A stretch of 64,000 nucleotides of DNA, taken from positions 248,001 through 312,000 of the forward strand of contig OZ018415.1 of assembly GCA_963969595.1 (NCBI GenBank), given 5' to 3'. The notes beneath the pieces are model-generated. The model was given only the letters and a program-made list of their open reading frames with translations, did no database searches and was not told where the DNA came from. Positions 44,839-56,499 of this stretch are shown here, piece by piece. This DNA comes from Neckera pumila (lineage: Eukaryota > Streptophyta > Bryopsida > Hypnales > Neckeraceae). Position numbers and translations under genes: made by a program. How positions within the stretch are numbered: the first letter of the stretch is position 1; each line of letters begins with the position of its first letter.

Positions 44839-45840
44839 CCCCTAAATGTCTTAGGCACCAAATTCTGGTTCCGACAAAATTTTGAAAGACAAGCTGGTCA
44901 CCATGAAAATCATCCTTTGGTATAGTGTGAATCATTTACCTAAAAAGAACCAATCGCATTCATTGGAGGTCAAACTATTGTGCAAGATCTTTCTTTTTCA
45001 TACAAATTCCAAGAGTTAATATGTGTATTGTAGAGTGACCTACAAAAAAGATAAGTGATGGCTATTTGGACCATTTAGTTTTCTTGCATAATGTAAAATA
45101 GGTTTGACACTTTTTCTTTTGCACAATCAACATTGATAACTTATGCAGTCCCAGTCAAACGTTAGAATTTTAGTTTCAAAAAACCAAATTTCTGTTTTTG
45201 GTGAATTTTTTAATTTAATTTTTATGATTTTACATGAAAATGCGTTGGAGAACATTGGTGATGAATATTTTAAATTCAACTATGGAAATATGTAGGAAAT
45301 CTGCATAAAAATCTTTCCTTCAACAAGCAACTCCAAAAAAAATTCACAATTCCTTTGAGAGAGATTTCTATTTTGGTGTGATTTTGTCCACACTTTGAAA
45401 ATAAATATCTCTTTACTCTCTTTAGATTATTGCATTTTCTCTTCTTGCTATAATTTTGAATATGCAAGTGTGACGGTACAATTCCTTTGCAAAAACCTAA
45501 TTGCAATGAAGAAGTATTTCTTTTTAAATCTGAGGGCAAAATCACGTATCTTTTTGATAGGCCACACTACAGTGTTTTTGTCTTATGTCTAGAAGGATTC
45601 TTCATCATCCACTGGACCACTGTGATCCATAGGGTCCTTATAGGGTTAAATAAAACCTTACTAAATTAATTATTTTTAGTAGTATTTCTTAGATGAATTC
45701 TTTTGAAGTCTAGTTTTGCATCAAATATTTGATTTTGAAAATGGGTCATTATGATTTTTCTATTCAAGATTTTGTGCAAGGGTGAACATTGCATATTTTG
45801 ATTTTTTTGTGTTGAGGGCTCTTAGAAATGAGCCTCAAAT

Positions 45841-47195
45841 ACACTACATAAAATATTGAAACTAGGTTGCTTTAACCCTTTAGTGCCTAAGCCATTCCAA
45901 ATGTCTTTTTCCTATGAAAAAAGAGCATGGACTTATAGTTATCCCAAATGAAGCAAATTATTTTAAATTCAAACTCCAATCATGTAGATGTTTAAAGAGC
46001 TTGCTTATTTAATATGCATGCAAGTTTTGAATGTGAAATTGAGTTGGAATTGTGAGATTATAACAAGAAAAATGTATACATTCTATTTTTAGTATACTAT
46101 CTTTCTCTACAATATTTGAAAAATTTGCATATAAGAGTTTTTTTGGATTGGAGACAAACAACGAGAAATTGTGTTAGCACACTAAAATACACATTCAAAA
46201 ACCTTAAGTTCAAATGAAGAGCTATCAAACTCATCACAATCCACCTTGCAATTGTTGAAATGCAGTTTTTTTTACTTTGTAATAAATAGAGATTGTAGAT
46301 AACTCCAAATCAATACTTGCATGTTAAAATTTTTGATGGTGAAAATCATGAAAACACTTTATTCTTCCATTGGGACCATTTTCAAAGCAAATGGATAAGT
46401 AGAATCTTTTAGATCTCAAATCAAGTGAAATTGGCAAGTTGCACTCAAAGCTAGGAAATCAAGAAAATTGATTATACATATATGCCTTTGAGGACCTCTC
46501 AAAAATCAAATAGTTATTTTTTTTCGTGAAAAATAAAAGCTCCCAAAAGTTAGTCTTCATTAAAACTCGTCAAAAATTTTAAAATTGTCAAAGGAATTTA
46601 ATTATCGACACACGAATGAGTTGAAAATTTAACTACTCTCATACATTAATAAATAGTTAGGGATTAACGATTAGGTTGCCCTATTCCAAGAAAGTTACTT
46701 TAACAAATACTTCTACAAATATTTCTATATGTACACATAGAGGTTCACAAGTCTCAATTACAACAACACCTAAGGTAGGAAGTCCATAAAGCGTTCTCTT
46801 AAGAACCGGAACTGAACTTTGGAGAGGTGAAACTTTTTGAAATATTTTTCAATAATTTTTCCTTCAAAGACAAATGAAATTGGCATCCAACCCAAGTTAT
46901 CTCATATTTTTTGGAGCTTTGTGGAATTAGTTATGAATTTTTGAAGTTCAGATTTTTTAACACTTTGGAGGGCTCTAAAGTCACCTACCTCCTCATAGCT
47001 TGTACATTGCAAAAAGCAACATGTACAAGTAGTAAACATTGAGGAGGTGGGCAATTTTAGAGCTCAAGCGGTTTAAGAACCTCCTATTTGAATTCGTAAA
47101 TAGTAAAATCCTTGTACAGTATTAATAAATATTTATAGTGTCAAATGTCAAGAAATTAGTGTAGGCAATCTAATTTCACTATCTAGTGAATCACA
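45841..47195. mobile_element. TACACAAAATAG-type MITE, itself interrupted
   Basis: The left end CACTACATAAAATATTGAAA, followed by CTAGGTTGC, and the right end GGCAATCTAATTTCACTATC resemble the MITE at 3373-3632. The interior is interrupted by the element at 45876-46663. Confidence 0.5.
45876..46663. mobile_element. TTAA-flanked element, third level of the nest
   Basis: TTAA (45872-45875), then CCCTTTAGTGCCTAAGCC; AGTTAGGGA, then TTAA at the right (46664-46667). About 790 bp, AT-rich and non-coding, with weaker termini than other copies. Confidence 0.5.
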
Positions 47196-47394
47196 CTATT
47201 TGGAGAAAAATTTGAGTTATGCATGTTATGTCCTTTAACCTCATATTTTTTTGGTGACTTCAATTTTAGATTTGACATGTGAAAAGAGGATTGAAAGACT
47301 TCAAATCACTTTCACAATTTTAACCAATCAAGCATTATAATCTTTCAATCTATACAAGACGTTGTTGTGATTTCTTTTCCCACGTGCTCTTTAA

Positions 47395-48044
47395 TCCCTA
47401 AATGCCCAAGGCCTTTTTTAGGCTTATTGGAATTGTTCTAAATTGAACAAAATGCCAACATTTTGATAAGTTGTATCAATTTTTTTTTAATTGTAACCGT
47501 ACAAATTCAAACTAGACATATTAGAGATCTTATAGGAAAAGAAAACACAACAATACCACTTATGGAGTGAAAGATTATAATGTTTGACCATGAGGGTGCT
47601 AGAATTGCAAAAATCTTTCAATCTTCTTTACACAAATCAAATCTGAAAAGTTGGTGACCAAAAAACTATGAGGTTAAAGGGCCTAATTTGTATAATCCCG
47701 ATCAATTTATGGCTTCTTAAAATCTACTCCACAATTTTTTTAAATGAATTTTGAATGTGATTTTTTCTCCAAGATCTAGTGTATTCAAGGCTCATTTCCA
47801 AGAGCTCTCAATACTACGGGAAGTCAAGATTGCACTGGGTACTCTTGTACAAAATCATGAATAGAAAAATCCCTATCATTTATTTTCAAGATCAGATTTT
47901 TGTAGCTAAAACTAAAACTAGACTTCAAGAAGAACTTACTAAAAATATTACTAAAAATATAACTAAAAATAGCAACTTGGTTAAGTTTTATTTAACTTCA
48001 AAGTTTTGCAAACACCACATTTGGGTGCCTCGGGCATTTAGGGG
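47395..48044 (-). mobile_element. TTAA-flanked 650-bp element inserted in a relative
   Basis: TTAA (47391-47394), then TCCCTAAATGCCCAAGGCC; CTCGGGCATTTAGGGG, then TTAA (48045-48048). The body is the reverse complement of 9184-9819 (for example 'ggttaagttttatttaacttc' type sequence near the right end here, near the left end there). The host sequence on both sides is contiguous in the 9184 copy, where 'tttctaatatgtctag' replaces 'ctctTTAA..TTAAcatgtctag'. Confidence 0.9.
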
Positions 48045-48176
48045 TTAACATGTCTAGTTTGAATATATATGGTTACAATTGAAAAGAAAATTGAAAAAAA
48101 TTACTAAAATGTTATCTTTTTGTTGAATTCAGAGAAAATCCCAAAGAGCTCGACAATGGCCTTCGGCATTTAGGGG

Positions 48177-49595
48177 TTTAGCATGGAACTGTGATCAATC
48201 GTCCTGTTTCAACGTTCCAGAATAGTGACATTCAAGTGCCCAGAAAGATTTTATGCTCCTACGAACTATGCGCCTAGAAAGAGTTTCCAGATGGGCGCCA
48301 GGAAAGGATCCAATCTCTTGAAATTTCCTCAATTCAACTAAAATGACAAATGGGCGGCATGAAGATGGGAGGGTTAATCCCAAGTGCCTGAGAAATTTTA
48401 TGCTTCTCAAATTGTAACTTTCAGTGGCAATAAGTTGACTGATTACAACTTCCAAGTGATGAAATATTCGAGCACAGGCAACTGGCTGGGACAATTAGTT
48501 GCACATACGCCAGTGAAACGTGGTTTGAAAGACTTAAAATACATACAATCCCGGTGGCTACAGGTTCCCTCAATCAAGAGACCGGTTTCTCATCACAAGA
48601 TCAGGATTAGCATGGAAATTATCATCATTGGGAACCTTTAAATCCGCTTATTCAATTAAGCTACAAGTCGTTAGATACTCAGCAGATTACTGATAGCTTC
48701 TAAGCTAAAATTTCAGCCTCATGGTACATACCACTGCGACAGACGCAAATGGCGGTGTTCAAGCTTGATATAAGCTTTCACTTACACGGAGCTTTTTCCA
48801 CTGGAGGCCACGTCTCATGTGTGCAAAGGATGGGCACTCTGCTGACGGAAACAGCGAATGCATGGAACTTCGCAGATAGGCAAAGTACGTACGTACTGTA
48901 CACTCCCTAATCGATACACATATAATCAGATCGAACAGAAGCTAGCTTGGTATTTTCTAAAATCCGTCAGAGAAGTTCATTAAATTATTTATTCCTCCGT
49001 CGTGGTTTTGATCCACATCAAGTGTTACTTTTATCTCATCATCCGAAACATGACCGTTTGTTCATCTAAAAGATCGACCCACGAAAAGCGAGATTCGAAC
49101 CAGAGCACCGCCAAAAAAAGAATGTAAGAAAGAGCAGGGGTGACAAACAGACAGAGCTTAGAAAATGCAATGCCGCTTTCTTCACCACACTCCATTATTC
49201 AAATGCACTGCTTCCTGTAGCTAGAAACACCCGTGAGATGAACTGAAACTGAACTACAAAACATATGTACAGATCGAAAGATCAGCTTCCTGTCAGACCC
49301 AATGCAAGGGCGAACTACAGTACTTCGATTCGACGACGAACATGAGGAACACCCCTGCGAGAAACTACAATCTACTGCAGGAAAATAGGAATGGAAGAAA
49401 GGTCGGATCGAGAATGTCGGCGATGTAGCAAAGCTCTAAGGTTATATACATGTAGTGAGCCTAACGGCACTCGGAGATGCGCAGCGGCGGCCGTTGTGGT
49501 AACCCTAAAACCCTTTTCTCGTTCCCGCTTTCAATCTAGCTAGGGCACGGAACGGCAGGGCCTCAATCCATCCCTCAGAGCATCGCAAGTGTTGA
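48177..49595. other. Intergenic; 48.7-49.6 kb is GC-richer, possibly part of a non-coding transcript
   Basis: About 48700-49595 is unlike its AT-rich surroundings, with GC-richer unique-looking sequence, a GTACGTACGTAC palindrome near 48888 and a telo-box-like AACCCTAAAACCC near 49501. No frame of useful length exists on either strand, so it could be a UTR, a non-coding gene or an old promoter. Confidence 0.35.
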
Positions 49596-49715
49596 GAGCA
49601 GCCCCACTCCAACACGGGGAAGCAACACTTCAAATGCTCTGCACCACTAATCTTAGAAGATCAATGGTGCAAAACATTTGAAGTGTTGCTTCCTTGTGTT
49701 GGAATGGGGCTGCTC
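49596..49715. repeat. 120-nt hairpin with about 52-bp arms
   Basis: GAGCAGCCCCACTCCAACAC at 49596 is mirrored by GTGTTGGAATGGGGCTGCTC ending at 49715, with the pairing continuing to GCACCA/TGGTGC and a loop of about 20 nt. The arms have only a few mismatches. The size and shape suit a young MITE (GAGCA..TGCTC ends) or a miRNA-like precursor. Confidence 0.85.
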
Positions 49716-52317
49716 TAAGCAGGAAACTAACCGGCTGGTTATCAACCCCTTTTTTTTTGGCACCATGGGGCCAGATAGCACCATTTCAAAATAAATTTCT
49801 ACTTTTCGTCATATAAAAGTATTATGTTTTCCATAACCATGCTACGTTCAATTTCGTTTGTGATAACTTTTGTAGCACAATTAATAAGAATTCAAAATTT
49901 TCATCAGAGATGTTTGTCTTGAGTATTTTCATATTCCTTATTTTTCAAAAAATTTAAAAAATCATTTTATATTCAAAATATTTAAAAATATGATATTTTG
50001 GATTTTAAAAGGTTTTAGTACTATAGAGTATTCAAACTTAATGAGATTGAATTTTGGTGATCTATTCCCACAATAGGCAAGACATGTTTTTACCAAGGGA
50101 CGTCTAAAAATATATTATTTTATGTCTTCCACATTCAAACAAATAGGGTTCTTTTGCATGCACACTTTTGAACATTAAGGATGGTTTCAAGATCATTTTT
50201 AGTTAGTGTAATCCCTTCACCATGGAATCCTCTAAAATGGCCAATTTTTTAGATTCTTTCAAAATTATTTTTCTAATTTTTTACAAATCAAAACACCAAA
50301 ATATCTATTTTCTTGCAATTTTGCACTCTTCTAATTGTCCTACTTAGAAAAAAATTTGTACTTTTCCTTCATAGGGTTACCTTCTTCTTACAAGAAGTGT
50401 AACCTTAGTGTGTACATTGGCTATATTTTTAATATTTTGAAAAAAAAAAAAAATTTACTTTCATAGTACTCCCTCTAAAAGGCTAAAAACAGCCAGGTAA
50501 AATAAAAATAACCACTCTTTCTTTCAACCACCCATAGTCTCATAGTTCTTAAATCCTAAAGTTCCATGACTCACTAAGTTATATTTTCAAAAATATTTTG
50601 ATTGCTCCAAACAAGACTCTTTATAATTCTCACATCAATAATCCAATTAGAATGAATAAAATCTATCCATATAGATCAAAGTATATTCTATATAAAAACT
50701 AGTCATTTATTTTTGGTGGCATAATTTTTGATCTCAAACACCAATCAAAGTATGAAACTTATTTATGTAAAGCTAATTTGTTTTCCTATCTTAAAAAAGT
50801 GTTTTTAAAATCATGACAAAAGTTGAGAATGCAAGTTCCTATTCACAATTTTATTTGTCTCCCTAGGAATTAAAAATAAGAAGGAATCTAAGCCAAAATT
50901 GCTTGAGAAATAAAGGACATTTATTTTCCAAATTTTATGATTTTTTTTTTGTCATATTTAATACTTTGAAGACTAGATAGAAGTAAAAAAGATTAATATT
51001 ATAAAGATGTATTATAAAATTCGATTTAATGATTTAATGATGATTTTCAAACAACAATTACAAAATACGTTTCATAGATCATATACAGTTAGATCAAGGA
51101 TAGTTGCAAGAAAGATTTTGTAGCATTTTGCCAAAAAATGGATTTCACACCATGTGTACTAAGAGTACTTTGAAGGGGAACAATCTCAACCATTAATCAA
51201 AGAAATAAACATCTAAAAGTACAATTGCAAGTACTATAGAATACTGAAACAATACAATGGGAAAAAAAAGACAGTTTGTCACAGTAGATAAATACAAGGA
51301 GATATAAACTATAAAAAATAAAAAATAAAAAACAATACAATGTGAAAAAAAGATAGTGTGTTACATATTATAGATACAACAAGATATAAATTAATAATAA
51401 ACAATAAATATAAAATATAAAATACAAAGAATGAAGAATTGGTAATTTGTGAGGACCTCATGATGATCAAATTTCACCAAAAAAATGAAATCAAGCCCAT
51501 CTTCAATGGTCAAAAGTACATGCACAAAGGAATTTTGTTTGAACAAATATAGAGGACATAAAATAACGTATTTTTAGATGCCCTTTAGTAGGCTTATACT
51601 TCATAATTGTAGAAATAGATCATAGAAATTTTAGCTCTAGATTATTAATTTTGGGTACTCTATAGTACTAAAATTCCTTCAACTTTAAAGTATGACAAAT
51701 TAGAAAATTGACTTTTAAATAGAATTTCTTTTTTTAATTTCTAAAAAATATGAATGATACAATTAAAATTAGATTAGCCATTTTCAATGACAATTTCAAA
51801 CTCATCAAGCTCATTCTTCAAAAGTTATAGTAGATGACAACTCCAACACTCTTAATGTGATAAAATAGTAATAATCTTTTTTGCAATCACTTTCAACTAA
51901 AACACAAAACAACATTTTTCAATAAAAAATGAAGCCAAAAATTAAAAATTCCTTTTAAATAAATTATATGGTTTATTGAATATTTGTGATTTTATAATAT
52001 ATTTTTTCTTTTACCTTCAAATATTGAATTCTAATCATAGTGATTTTTAAAATATCTTCATTTTACTTTTCCATTCAAGTTATTCCTGAAGGATCATTTT
52101 TTGAATTGGAAAAGCTACTTTTGAGGCTAGTTTTACCAGTGTACATTGAATTATAGAATATTTGCAAAGCAAAGTCTTAAATATTATATGGTGCAAATGT
52201 TAAAGAACTATTACAAGAATCTTTAAAATAATTGAAAGACAAAAAAGCACAGTTTTTTCTCTTTGGGATATGCTTTTGTTCATTAATTGTTCAAAATTGT
52301 TCATGCATTGTCTTTAA
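49716..52317. other. AT-rich gene-free region
   Basis: About 2.6 kb with stops in all frames and no recognised repeat boundary. A two-copy similarity (AAAAAATAAAAAATAAAAAACAATACAATG-like and 'acaatacaatgggaaaaaaaag') lies at 51250-51370. Confidence 0.4.
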
Positions 52318-53237
52318 TTCCTAAGTCCCAAGGCTTATTTTTCTTCAAAATCCATTCAAAATTGTCATTTCTAATTTAAAGAGAAAAAAATAAAAAATGA
52401 TAACTTTTGCATACTTAACAATAGGATCTTGCACTAGACTAGTATAAAAATGTGTGAAATTTTTTTAGAAACTTTGGCCATATAGATTGCAAGATAAATG
52501 CAATCAAAGTGAAGAAGTCATGTTTTTTGGCGCTGTTGCAAACTAGTTTATGAGACTTCAAATATTCTTAACTTCAAATTTTTACACTATAGATTTTATT
52601 TTAAAAACTTTCTATCATGAAAAATTGAGTTGAAAATATAGAAAAAATAATATTTGAAAAAATAATGTGCTTTTCATTCTTTAAGAAAGTGTTAAGCAGA
52701 AGAAGTTTTTTAATAGAGGAAAAAATTAAATTGTTAATAGCTCCAAGGTGGAATTAAAATACATTAATTCCAATGGTGATATTATTTTAACAATCGGTAT
52801 TAATCCCGTGGAATAATTTGTTTTGAAAAAAATGTGAAAATTGATTTGAAAATTGAATCTTTTATATTAGTTTTTCAAAAAGATATTCTTCTTGTCTGCA
52901 AAACAAGATGTTCTATGACCTTTACATCACAAATTCAAATGGAATGAATCAAAGCTTTTCACATAGACAAATTTGTGAAAAGCAAATTCTTAAAGTTCTT
53001 TTTTACAGTTTTTGTAGATTTTGTTTTGCCTACCAAGTTCAATTTGGGCTTAATGAGGTACTCTAGAACATAACCTTTGCTCCTGGAAAACAATTGAAAT
53101 GAAAATTATATTCTTGGAAACCTAATAAATTTTTCTATCTTATGAGAAAGCTTGAAAAGTTTCACCAAATATTGAGCTCATAGGAATCTACCCAAATTTC
53201 ATTTTGTCTTTGGAAGATACAAATGGGACTTTAGGGA
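52318..53237 (+). mobile_element. Old TTAA-family element
   Basis: TTAA (52314-52317), then TTCCTAAGTCCCAAGGC; GGGACTTTAGGGA, then TTTAG at the right. The interior keeps family blocks ('attgcaagataaatgcaatc', 'aatgaatcaaagctttt', 'gggcttaatgagg') but is more diverged than other copies. Confidence 0.7.
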
Positions 53238-54798
53238 TTTAGAAATTTTTAAAATAATTATGTTTTCTATAACACATATTTATGGGAGGCAAGTAGCATG
53301 TGCAAAACTTCCTAAGCTTTCAACTTTGAGAATTCACATAATAACATTAGACTGTCCACAAATCATGAAATGATTTGGATTGAATTTTTTTGAGGTCATT
53401 CATACCTTTATAATTTTAAAATAATATATAAATTAAAATTTGTCCATAGGAGATTTATAATAGTGTTGCATTTGGGTGCTCATAAGCACCTTCTTAGACC
53501 AGATACATGGAAAATGAAATCTATAGGCAAATCACCAATCTACACTTCAAAAATTATACAAATTCAAATAAAATGCAACAAATAACCAAACCAAATAAGT
53601 GGTTAACACCCATGTAGGGCAACTTTCTATATACCAGAATTACCTACTTTGCAGAAAAGGCAAAGTATTTTCAACAATTCTATACGGAAGTTAGTGCAAT
53701 ATTTCCAAGATGAAAATCAAAATAGTTGGCTAGCAAAATGATAGGGAGAGACCCATAAGAATTTAGGGAAGCAAGTTTTTGACTTCCAAAAACTAACTTC
53801 AACATTTGACTTGAACTATATGGATTCTTTTTGTTTGACAATAAGACAATGTTGCTTCTAAAATATAGTTTGGTTCCCTCTATTCATGTGGGAGAGTAAA
53901 TCTTGTGATAGTCGACAAAAGCAATTTTGATTTCGAGAAACTTAAAACTTGTTTTCCGATTGTAACTTCTGCATGGAAGTTTGCCCTAATTATTGTAGTC
54001 TGGAATCTGCGTTTTTGGGTGGTTTGATTTCCATTTCTCCCTAGATACTTCAACTTTGGTTTGGGAGCACTTGAGATCAAGCCAATGGTGATTGAATTGG
54101 GTGCCGCCAAGTGACCCTCTTGAGCCGCGCACTCTGGTTTTACCAAAGCAAACATTCCACCATATACACTAGTCCAGGGGTGGCCTGGTCGTCTCTTGGA
54201 AATGTAAACATCTTCCAACATACTTTACAAAGGCTGCAGTATAGACTATGGGATGTGGAGGGTGTCGACTGCAAGGCTATTATTTTTGGCAATAGTTTGC
54301 CAACTATCAACTATCAACTCTGTCACCACTTTGGCTTTGTCCCTCCAAAAATTGACCACATCTCAAAATTCAAGACCAACAAATTGTTAGCAATTATCAT
54401 GTAGTTACTATTGTTTTATGGATGCGTCGTTAATTTACAAATTATCGCATCATTACAATGCACATGATTATTGCAAAGAATTGACACTACTTTGTAATCA
54501 ATATTAACTATATCATTTCTATACGTTAATCACAAATGTGCAAAAGACACAAATTATGCACAAAAATTTATATTCTTTATTGTGCATTTGTGTGCGTTGA
54601 AGTATGTGAAAAATCCATGACAACAATGTCATTGTTGTCATTACTGCAACAATGCTTATTAAAAATGGTATTAAAGTTCCAAAAAGTATTGTCAATGTTC
54701 AATTATTGATCACCATTTTAATTAACAAGAATTTTTTTCTTAACTAAATTTCTTGCATTTTGTTTGTCAATATTGATTATTGTAGGTCATCAAATTTT
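53238..54798. other. Intergenic, no gene seen
   Basis: Opposed open frames of 113 and 97 codons overlap at 53880-54404; neither has a motif. An inverted ACAATGTCATTGT palindrome lies near 54622-54640. Confidence 0.4.
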
Positions 54799-54992
54799 AG
54801 CTTGAACTAAATCCATCAATAGGCCACCAAAAAACTTGATAGCGTAGTGAAGGAATCACTTCATTAGAGCTTGAATTAAATCCACCAGTAGGCTACCAAG
54901 AAACTTGATAGCATAGTGAAGGAGTTAGTTCATTAGAGCTTGAATTGAATTCAATAGTAGGCTACCAAGAAACTTGATAGCGTAGTGAAGGA
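54799..54992. repeat. Tandem repeat, 69-bp unit, 2.8 copies
   Basis: Units start with AGCTTGAA at 54799, 54868 and 54937 and contain CTTGATAGCGTAGTGAAGGA. Confidence 0.9.
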
Positions 54993-55112
54993 ATCTTTTT
55001 GTAGGCAATTGGTGAGAATTGAAGGTGGGGAGGTCCATTTTATACTAAAGTCCATTCAATGAACACTCAAACAATATGGAATAACTTGAAGATGAGAGCT
55101 TGACCGCTCATG

Positions 55113-55524
55113 GTCAACTTGCTTTGAAAATGTAGGAATTGTGTTCAAAATAGAAATTTAGACCTCAATTTGGCATAGAAGATTCTCTTTATTTTTAAAA
55201 CTTTGAACTATGTAAAGTTGGTAAATGAATCTAGCTTTCATCTCCAAAATCCGTTTGAGATTTCAAGCCTCCAATCAAAAGTTATAGACAAAATTCAGAG
55301 AAAACGTTTGAAAATGTAAAAAAAATGTCCGTTTCAACCCATCTCTGAACTTTGTTCATAACTTTTGATTGAAGATTTTAAATTTTAACCAAATTTTTGA
55401 AGATGAAAGATACTTTAATTTACCAACTTTTCTTAGTTCAAAGTTTTTTGAAAAAAATTATTCTACTATGCCTAAATGAGGTCTAAATTTCTATTGTGAA
55501 CACAATTCCTGCTTTTCAGTTGAC
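55113..55524. repeat. Long hairpin element, arms about 200 bp
   Basis: The left arm (from GTCAACTTGCTTTG) and right arm (to CAGTTGAC) are reverse complements, with blocks 'aattgtgttcaaaatagaaa' and 'aaaagttatagacaaa' facing 'ttcataacttttgattgaag' and 'tttctattgtgaacacaatt'. Related to the hairpin at 59270-59912. Confidence 0.8.
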
Positions 55525-56302
55525 TTAGTATTTAAATTATGAAAAAGAAAAAAATGTAATGTTAGTGCAATAACTATGCACGGACATGATATTGTGTGAT
55601 TATTGCACTAACTTTATTTGTCATTTATAAGCACTAATGCTGCACAAAGTTAGTCGCCTATCACTAAACCACTGAAGTCATACATATTTTGTCATGCATT
55701 GTTATTGTGCAACTTTAGCACTTCTAACTCAAATATGAATGATATGCCTAAACTGCATGGTATTAATGAATGTCAATATTGTATTGTAACAATATTTCTA
55801 AATGAATGAATGTAACACAAAAGCATGCATGACGATAATTGTATGATTACTGTTGATAATTTGTGACAGAGGAACTTTGTGATGCACTGCTGTGAAGCTA
55901 ACATATGGGACACAAGTCCAAAAAAACAGCCCTGGTCGGCTATGCCTGACTAATATTACTACTATTTTGCTTCGTGCAGAGGTAGTAGCACTTCGTGCCA
56001 TTCGAGTTGTACTTCTAGATCAAGCAGGTGATATCAAAGTGGGCCTGCATTTCTGTCTCTTGGACCACGTACTGGTAGCTAGTCTTGAATACTTAAATTT
56101 TGTCACACTGAAAATGAGGGTCACTAGAGATTTGGATGGCAACAAAGATTAAATTGAGACAACTTGTAATGAAATTTCAAATTGTACAATCATGATAATT
56201 TTGCTCACATAGGTTTAGAATGGTTTGTACATTTGTCTACAAACTTTGGTAGAAAATTCATAGTAATCATATGATGTAAGTGGTTTGAAATCACAATTGT
56301 TA
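55525..56302. other. Intergenic, no gene seen
   Basis: An 86-codon frame at 55892-56152 has no recognisable domain. Confidence 0.4.
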
Positions 56303-56490
56303 CATCAATCGAGTTAGGATGATCGGACGTCTTGGACGGGTAGATATATCGGACAGTTTGGGTGGACTATAAGGACAACTTGATTACCATTAAAGTAGTC
56401 ATATCAAGCAAGTTAGGGTCATCAGATGTCTCAAATGGGCGGACAAATCAAACGGTTTGGACGGACAGTTCGTCCAAGGTAACAACTATC
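56303..56490. repeat. Imperfect direct duplication, period about 100 bp
   Basis: 'atcaatcgagttaggatgat' at 56303 and 'atcaagcaagttagggtcat' at 56403 start two similar stretches, each ending in 'acggg(t/c)..(g)gac(a/g)..tcgga/tcaaacggtttgg'. Confidence 0.6.
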
Positions 56491-56499
56491 ACTATAAGT

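Larger units (their letters stand above)
44839..48176. mobile_element. Old TTAA-family element split by at least three later insertions
   Basis: The left end CCCCTAAATGTCTTAGGCAC is at 44839 and the right end CTTCGGCATTTAGGGG at 48161-48176. Compared with the uninterrupted copy at 9184-9819, its parts occur in order at about 44839-44890, 45640-45850, 47195-47390 and 48045-48176. The breaks hold sequence related to 1.2 kb and 21.4 kb (44890-45640), a TACACAAAATAG-type MITE (45841-47195) and a complete TTAA element (47395-48044). Confidence 0.75.

Noticed and set aside
53880..54404. Overlapping 113- and 97-codon frames as a gene
   Set aside because: On opposite strands with no recognisable motif and no supporting exons.
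54799..54992. CRISPR array
   Set aside because: The units are adjacent without spacers, and the genome is clearly eukaryotic.
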